NCBI GenBank assembly: GCA_964442435.1 | Contig: CAYTZG010000038.1 | Location: 1-7,009, forward strand | DNA: 7,009 nt | DNA from: CAMXAS01 sp964442435 | Lineage (GTDB): Bacteria > Bacteroidota > Bacteroidia > Bacteroidales > P3 | Direction: 5' to 3' | Shown here: piece after piece, positions 5,588 through 7,009 of the stretch | Layout: each line of letters begins with the position of its first letter | Numbering within the stretch: position 1 is the stretch's first letter | Translations under genes and position numbers: made by a program | The notes under the pieces: model-generated | The model's database searches: none | Told to the model about the DNA's origin: nothing | What the model saw: the letters and a program-made list of their open reading frames with translations, nothing else

Positions 5588-7009
5588 TTATCGCACAATT
5601 ATCCGTTTGATGGTGGTGCGGTTCTCGCCCGCTATGCGCAGGAAATAGATGCCGCTGCGCTTGATGTTGAGCGTTTTGACGCCCGCGCCCAGTTTCAGGC
5701 TACGGAACAATGCACCGTTGGACATAAACACATCCACCGTGGCCGCCTCCGGCAGTTCGATATAGAATATACCGTCGCTCGGATTCGGGTAAACGTTTAC
5801 ACCGGTCAATTCAACGTCTTCGTTGGCCGTATTGACGGTGTAGGCGGCATCGAAATACCGCATTTTGCCGTCGAAGACCGCACAGCGGAGGAACGTCTTG
5901 CCCTTGGTGATGACCGGCATACCGTCTTCGGCCACCATGCCGGCGGTATTGATAAATTCCGCATCGGCATCGGCCGCCGCCTTGTCGGCATAGACGTTAT
6001 AGTATATATCCAATTTGCGGCTGGCGGTAACGGTGATGGCCGTGCCGTCTTCTACCTCGCTGCCCGAAGCCGGGTTGAACGTGAGCGTGACGCCGGACTG
6101 TTCCGCAATCTTATAGGTGGCATAGAAGAACTCCGCCTCAACGGCTTCCGCGCCCGCAAACGCATAGGCCACCTTGAGCGTGTTGTATTCCTTGCTCAAC
6201 ACGGGCTTGAGCTCGTTGTTGTAGGACGCGGCCTTGTCCTGATCCCAGGCGGCGGCCTTGGCGGCTACTTCCGAGCCGAACATCATGTAGAAAATCTCCA
6301 CCGTGGCATCGGAGGGCGTAATGGTGATGGCCGTGCCGTCTTCTACCTCGCTGCCCGAAGCCGGGTTGAACGTAAACGTGACGTCGGGCGTTTCGCCCTT
6401 AATCCTGTAGGAAGCATCGAAATATACCATCGTGCTGCCGTTGAACACCGCACAGCGGAGGAACGTCTTGCCCTTGGTGATGACCGGCATACCGTCTTCG
6501 GCCACCATCTTGCTGTTGAAAACAAACGGTTCGTCGTCGGCATCGGCCGCCGCCTTGCTGGCATACGTGTTGTAGTATATATCAACATCGCCGTCAGCGG
6601 TAACGGTAACGGTGGCGCCGTCTTCCACCACGCTGCCCGAAACCGGGTTGAACGTGAGCGTGATGCCGGACAAGGTATTGACCGTATAGGTGGCATAGAA
6701 AAATTCTTCACCAAGGGTCATGGAGCCTTGACGGACATAGGCGGCCTTAATGGTGTTATTTTCCGGGCTCAGCACCGGCCGCAGTTCGAGGTTGTAGGAC
6801 AGCGCTTCATCTTGATTCCATTCGGCGGCTCTGGCGGCTTCTTCCGAACCGAACATCATGTAGAAGATATCGACATTGGAACGGGAAGAGATACTGACCG
6901 CCGTACCGTCATTCACCGTAGCGCCGCTGGCCGGATAGAACGTCAGCTCTACCTTTTCGGGCGTGGGGTCGTCGGGGTCGGTGGCAGGCTTGATGGTATA
7001 TACAGCCGT
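5588..7009 (-). CDS. Type IX-secreted repeat protein, C-terminal part (5' end beyond right edge)
   Basis: 473 codons are visible and the frame is open at base 7009, so the signal peptide and N terminus lie outside; the GTG at 6916 is internal. The visible part starts with the end of an earlier repeat (AVYTIKPATDPDDPTPEK). Four units of about 90-97 residues follow, each opening with a sequence like VTLTFNPASGSEVEDGTAIT and ending with ATYTV or DASYRI. They resemble chitobiase/beta-hexosaminidase C-terminal-type beta-sandwich repeats (xSGxxVxDGTxVTI...IYY), but this assignment is by pattern only. Units alternate between an A form (IFYMMFGSE, then EFFYATY) and a B form (IYYN-YA-KAAADAD, then AEDGMPVITKGKTFLRCAVF). 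The protein ends in a type A Por/T9SS sorting domain. It is therefore probably carried across the outer membrane and attached to the surface or released. No catalytic domain is visible; binding or adhesion is only a guess. Its terminator follows the stop. Confidence 0.9.
   Translation of the reverse strand, partial: TAVYTIKPATDPDDPTPEKVELTFYPASGATVNDGTAVSISSRSNVDIFYMMFGSEEAARAAEWNQDEALSYNLELRPVLSPENNTIKAAYVRQGSMTLGEEFFYATYTVNTLSGITLTFNPVSGSVVEDGATVTVTADGDVDIYYNTYASKAAADADDEPFVFNSKMVAEDGMPVITKGKTFLRCAVFNGSTMVYFDASYRIKGETPDVTFTFNPASGSEVEDGTAITITPSDATVEIFYMMFGSEVAAKAAAWDQDKAASYNNELKPVLSKEYNTLKVAYAFAGAEAVEAEFFYATYKIAEQSGVTLTFNPASGSEVEDGTAITVTASRKLDIYYNVYADKAAADADAEFINTAGMVAEDGMPVITKGKTFLRCAVFDGKMRYFDAAYTVNTANEDVELTGVNVYPNPSDGIFYIELPEAATVDVFMSNGALFRSLKLGAGVKTLNIKRSGIYFLRIAGENRTTIKRIIVR
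5591..5797 (-). other. Type A T9SS C-terminal sorting domain
   Basis: The last 69 residues have the landmarks of the Por secretion system sorting domain: NVYPNPSDGIFYIELP at the start, VDVFMSNGALFRSLKL in the middle, then GIYFLRIAGENR and the basic terminus TIKRIIVR. Such domains direct outer-membrane translocation by the type IX machinery and are normally cleaved on export. This implies the organism has a T9SS elsewhere in the genome. Confidence 0.92.
5877..5938 (-). repeat. 62-bp identical direct repeat, copy in R4
   Basis: This block is identical base for base to 6447-6508, with an offset of 570 bp. It encodes the MVAEDGMPVITKGKTFLRCAV segment of a B unit. The flanking DNA of the two units is clearly more diverged. 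Confidence 0.9.
6032..6082 (-). repeat. 51-bp identical direct repeat, copy at start of R4
   Basis: Identical to 6323-6373, with an offset of 291 bp. It encodes TFNPASGSEVEDGTAIT at the head of a B unit. The matching copy sits at the head of an A unit, so this block crosses the A/B division. Confidence 0.88.
6323..6373 (-). repeat. 51-bp identical direct repeat, copy at start of R3
   Basis: Partner of the block at 6032-6082. R3 is an A-form unit, yet its first part matches the adjacent B unit R4 exactly and differs from the A unit R1, so R3 looks mosaic. Confidence 0.88.
6447..6508 (-). repeat. 62-bp identical direct repeat, copy in R2
   Basis: Partner of the block at 5877-5938. The copies are identical at all codon positions, including synonymous sites, which points to recent duplication or gene conversion between B units. 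Confidence 0.9.

Larger units (their letters stand above)
5822..6952 (-). repeat. Four coding repeats in A-B-A-B order
   Basis: The units are R1 (A) 6952-6665, R2 (B) 6664-6383, R3 (A) 6382-6092 and R4 (B) 6091 to about 5822. R1 and R3 share the A form and R2 and R4 the B form, so the real period is an A-B pair of about 570 bp. All four units share the opening FNPxSG..VEDG-type strand pattern (FYPASGATVNDG in R1), so A and B are themselves homologous. At least one more unit precedes R1 outside the window. Confidence 0.9.

Noticed and set aside
5877..6508. Spaced identical blocks as a CRISPR-like array
   Set aside because: They are coding, in frame, only two copies of each, and 291 or 570 bp apart; they are repeats within a protein gene.
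6914..6916. GTG at 6916 as the true start of the repeat protein
   Set aside because: It lies inside the conserved head of repeat R1, and the frame continues upstream with matching repeat sequence (VELTFYPASG) to the window edge.

Overview
This window looks like a core-genome segment of a Bacteroidota (Bacteroidetes) bacterium, probably in the order Bacteroidales. Three signs support this. Every gene whose start is visible has a promoter -7 element of the TAnnTTTG type and no Shine-Dalgarno sequence. The glutamyl-tRNA synthetase carries the insertion after its KLSKR motif that I associate with this phylum. The last gene ends in a type IX secretion (Por) sorting domain. The DNA is GC-rich by eye, which fits the long shadow reading frames antisense to the real genes. 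I cannot name the genus.

Layout from left to right. 1-1575 (minus) is the N-terminal 525 residues of the DNA polymerase III alpha subunit (dnaE); its C-terminal part lies beyond the left edge. 1607-2713 (minus) is the translesion DNA polymerase IV gene dinB, 31 bp upstream of dnaE in the same orientation. 2714-2791 is a short divergent promoter region. 2792-4333 (plus) is glutamyl-tRNA synthetase (gltX). 4337-5452 (minus) converges on gltX with only 3 bp between the stop codons; it encodes one protein in which a complete RsmI-type 16S rRNA methyltransferase is joined in frame to a complete Nudix hydrolase domain. 5453-5587 holds the rsmI promoter and a strong intrinsic terminator for the gene to its right. 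5588-7009 (minus, 5' end outside the window) encodes a secreted or surface protein made of alternating beta-sandwich-like repeats followed by a type A T9SS sorting domain.

The genes fall into a replication/lesion-bypass pair (dinB-dnaE), a translation pair (gltX and rsmI) and an unrelated exported repeat protein. dinB and gltX are fired from overlapping back-to-back promoters, so RNA polymerase probably occupies only one at a time. dnaE and rsmI have their -7 element exactly 4 nt before the ATG, which predicts leaderless mRNAs.

I see no tRNA, rRNA, CRISPR array, insertion sequence or phage gene, and no defence system. The least ordinary items are the RsmI-Nudix fusion, the A-B-A-B repeat protein with identical DNA blocks, and the promoter geometry.
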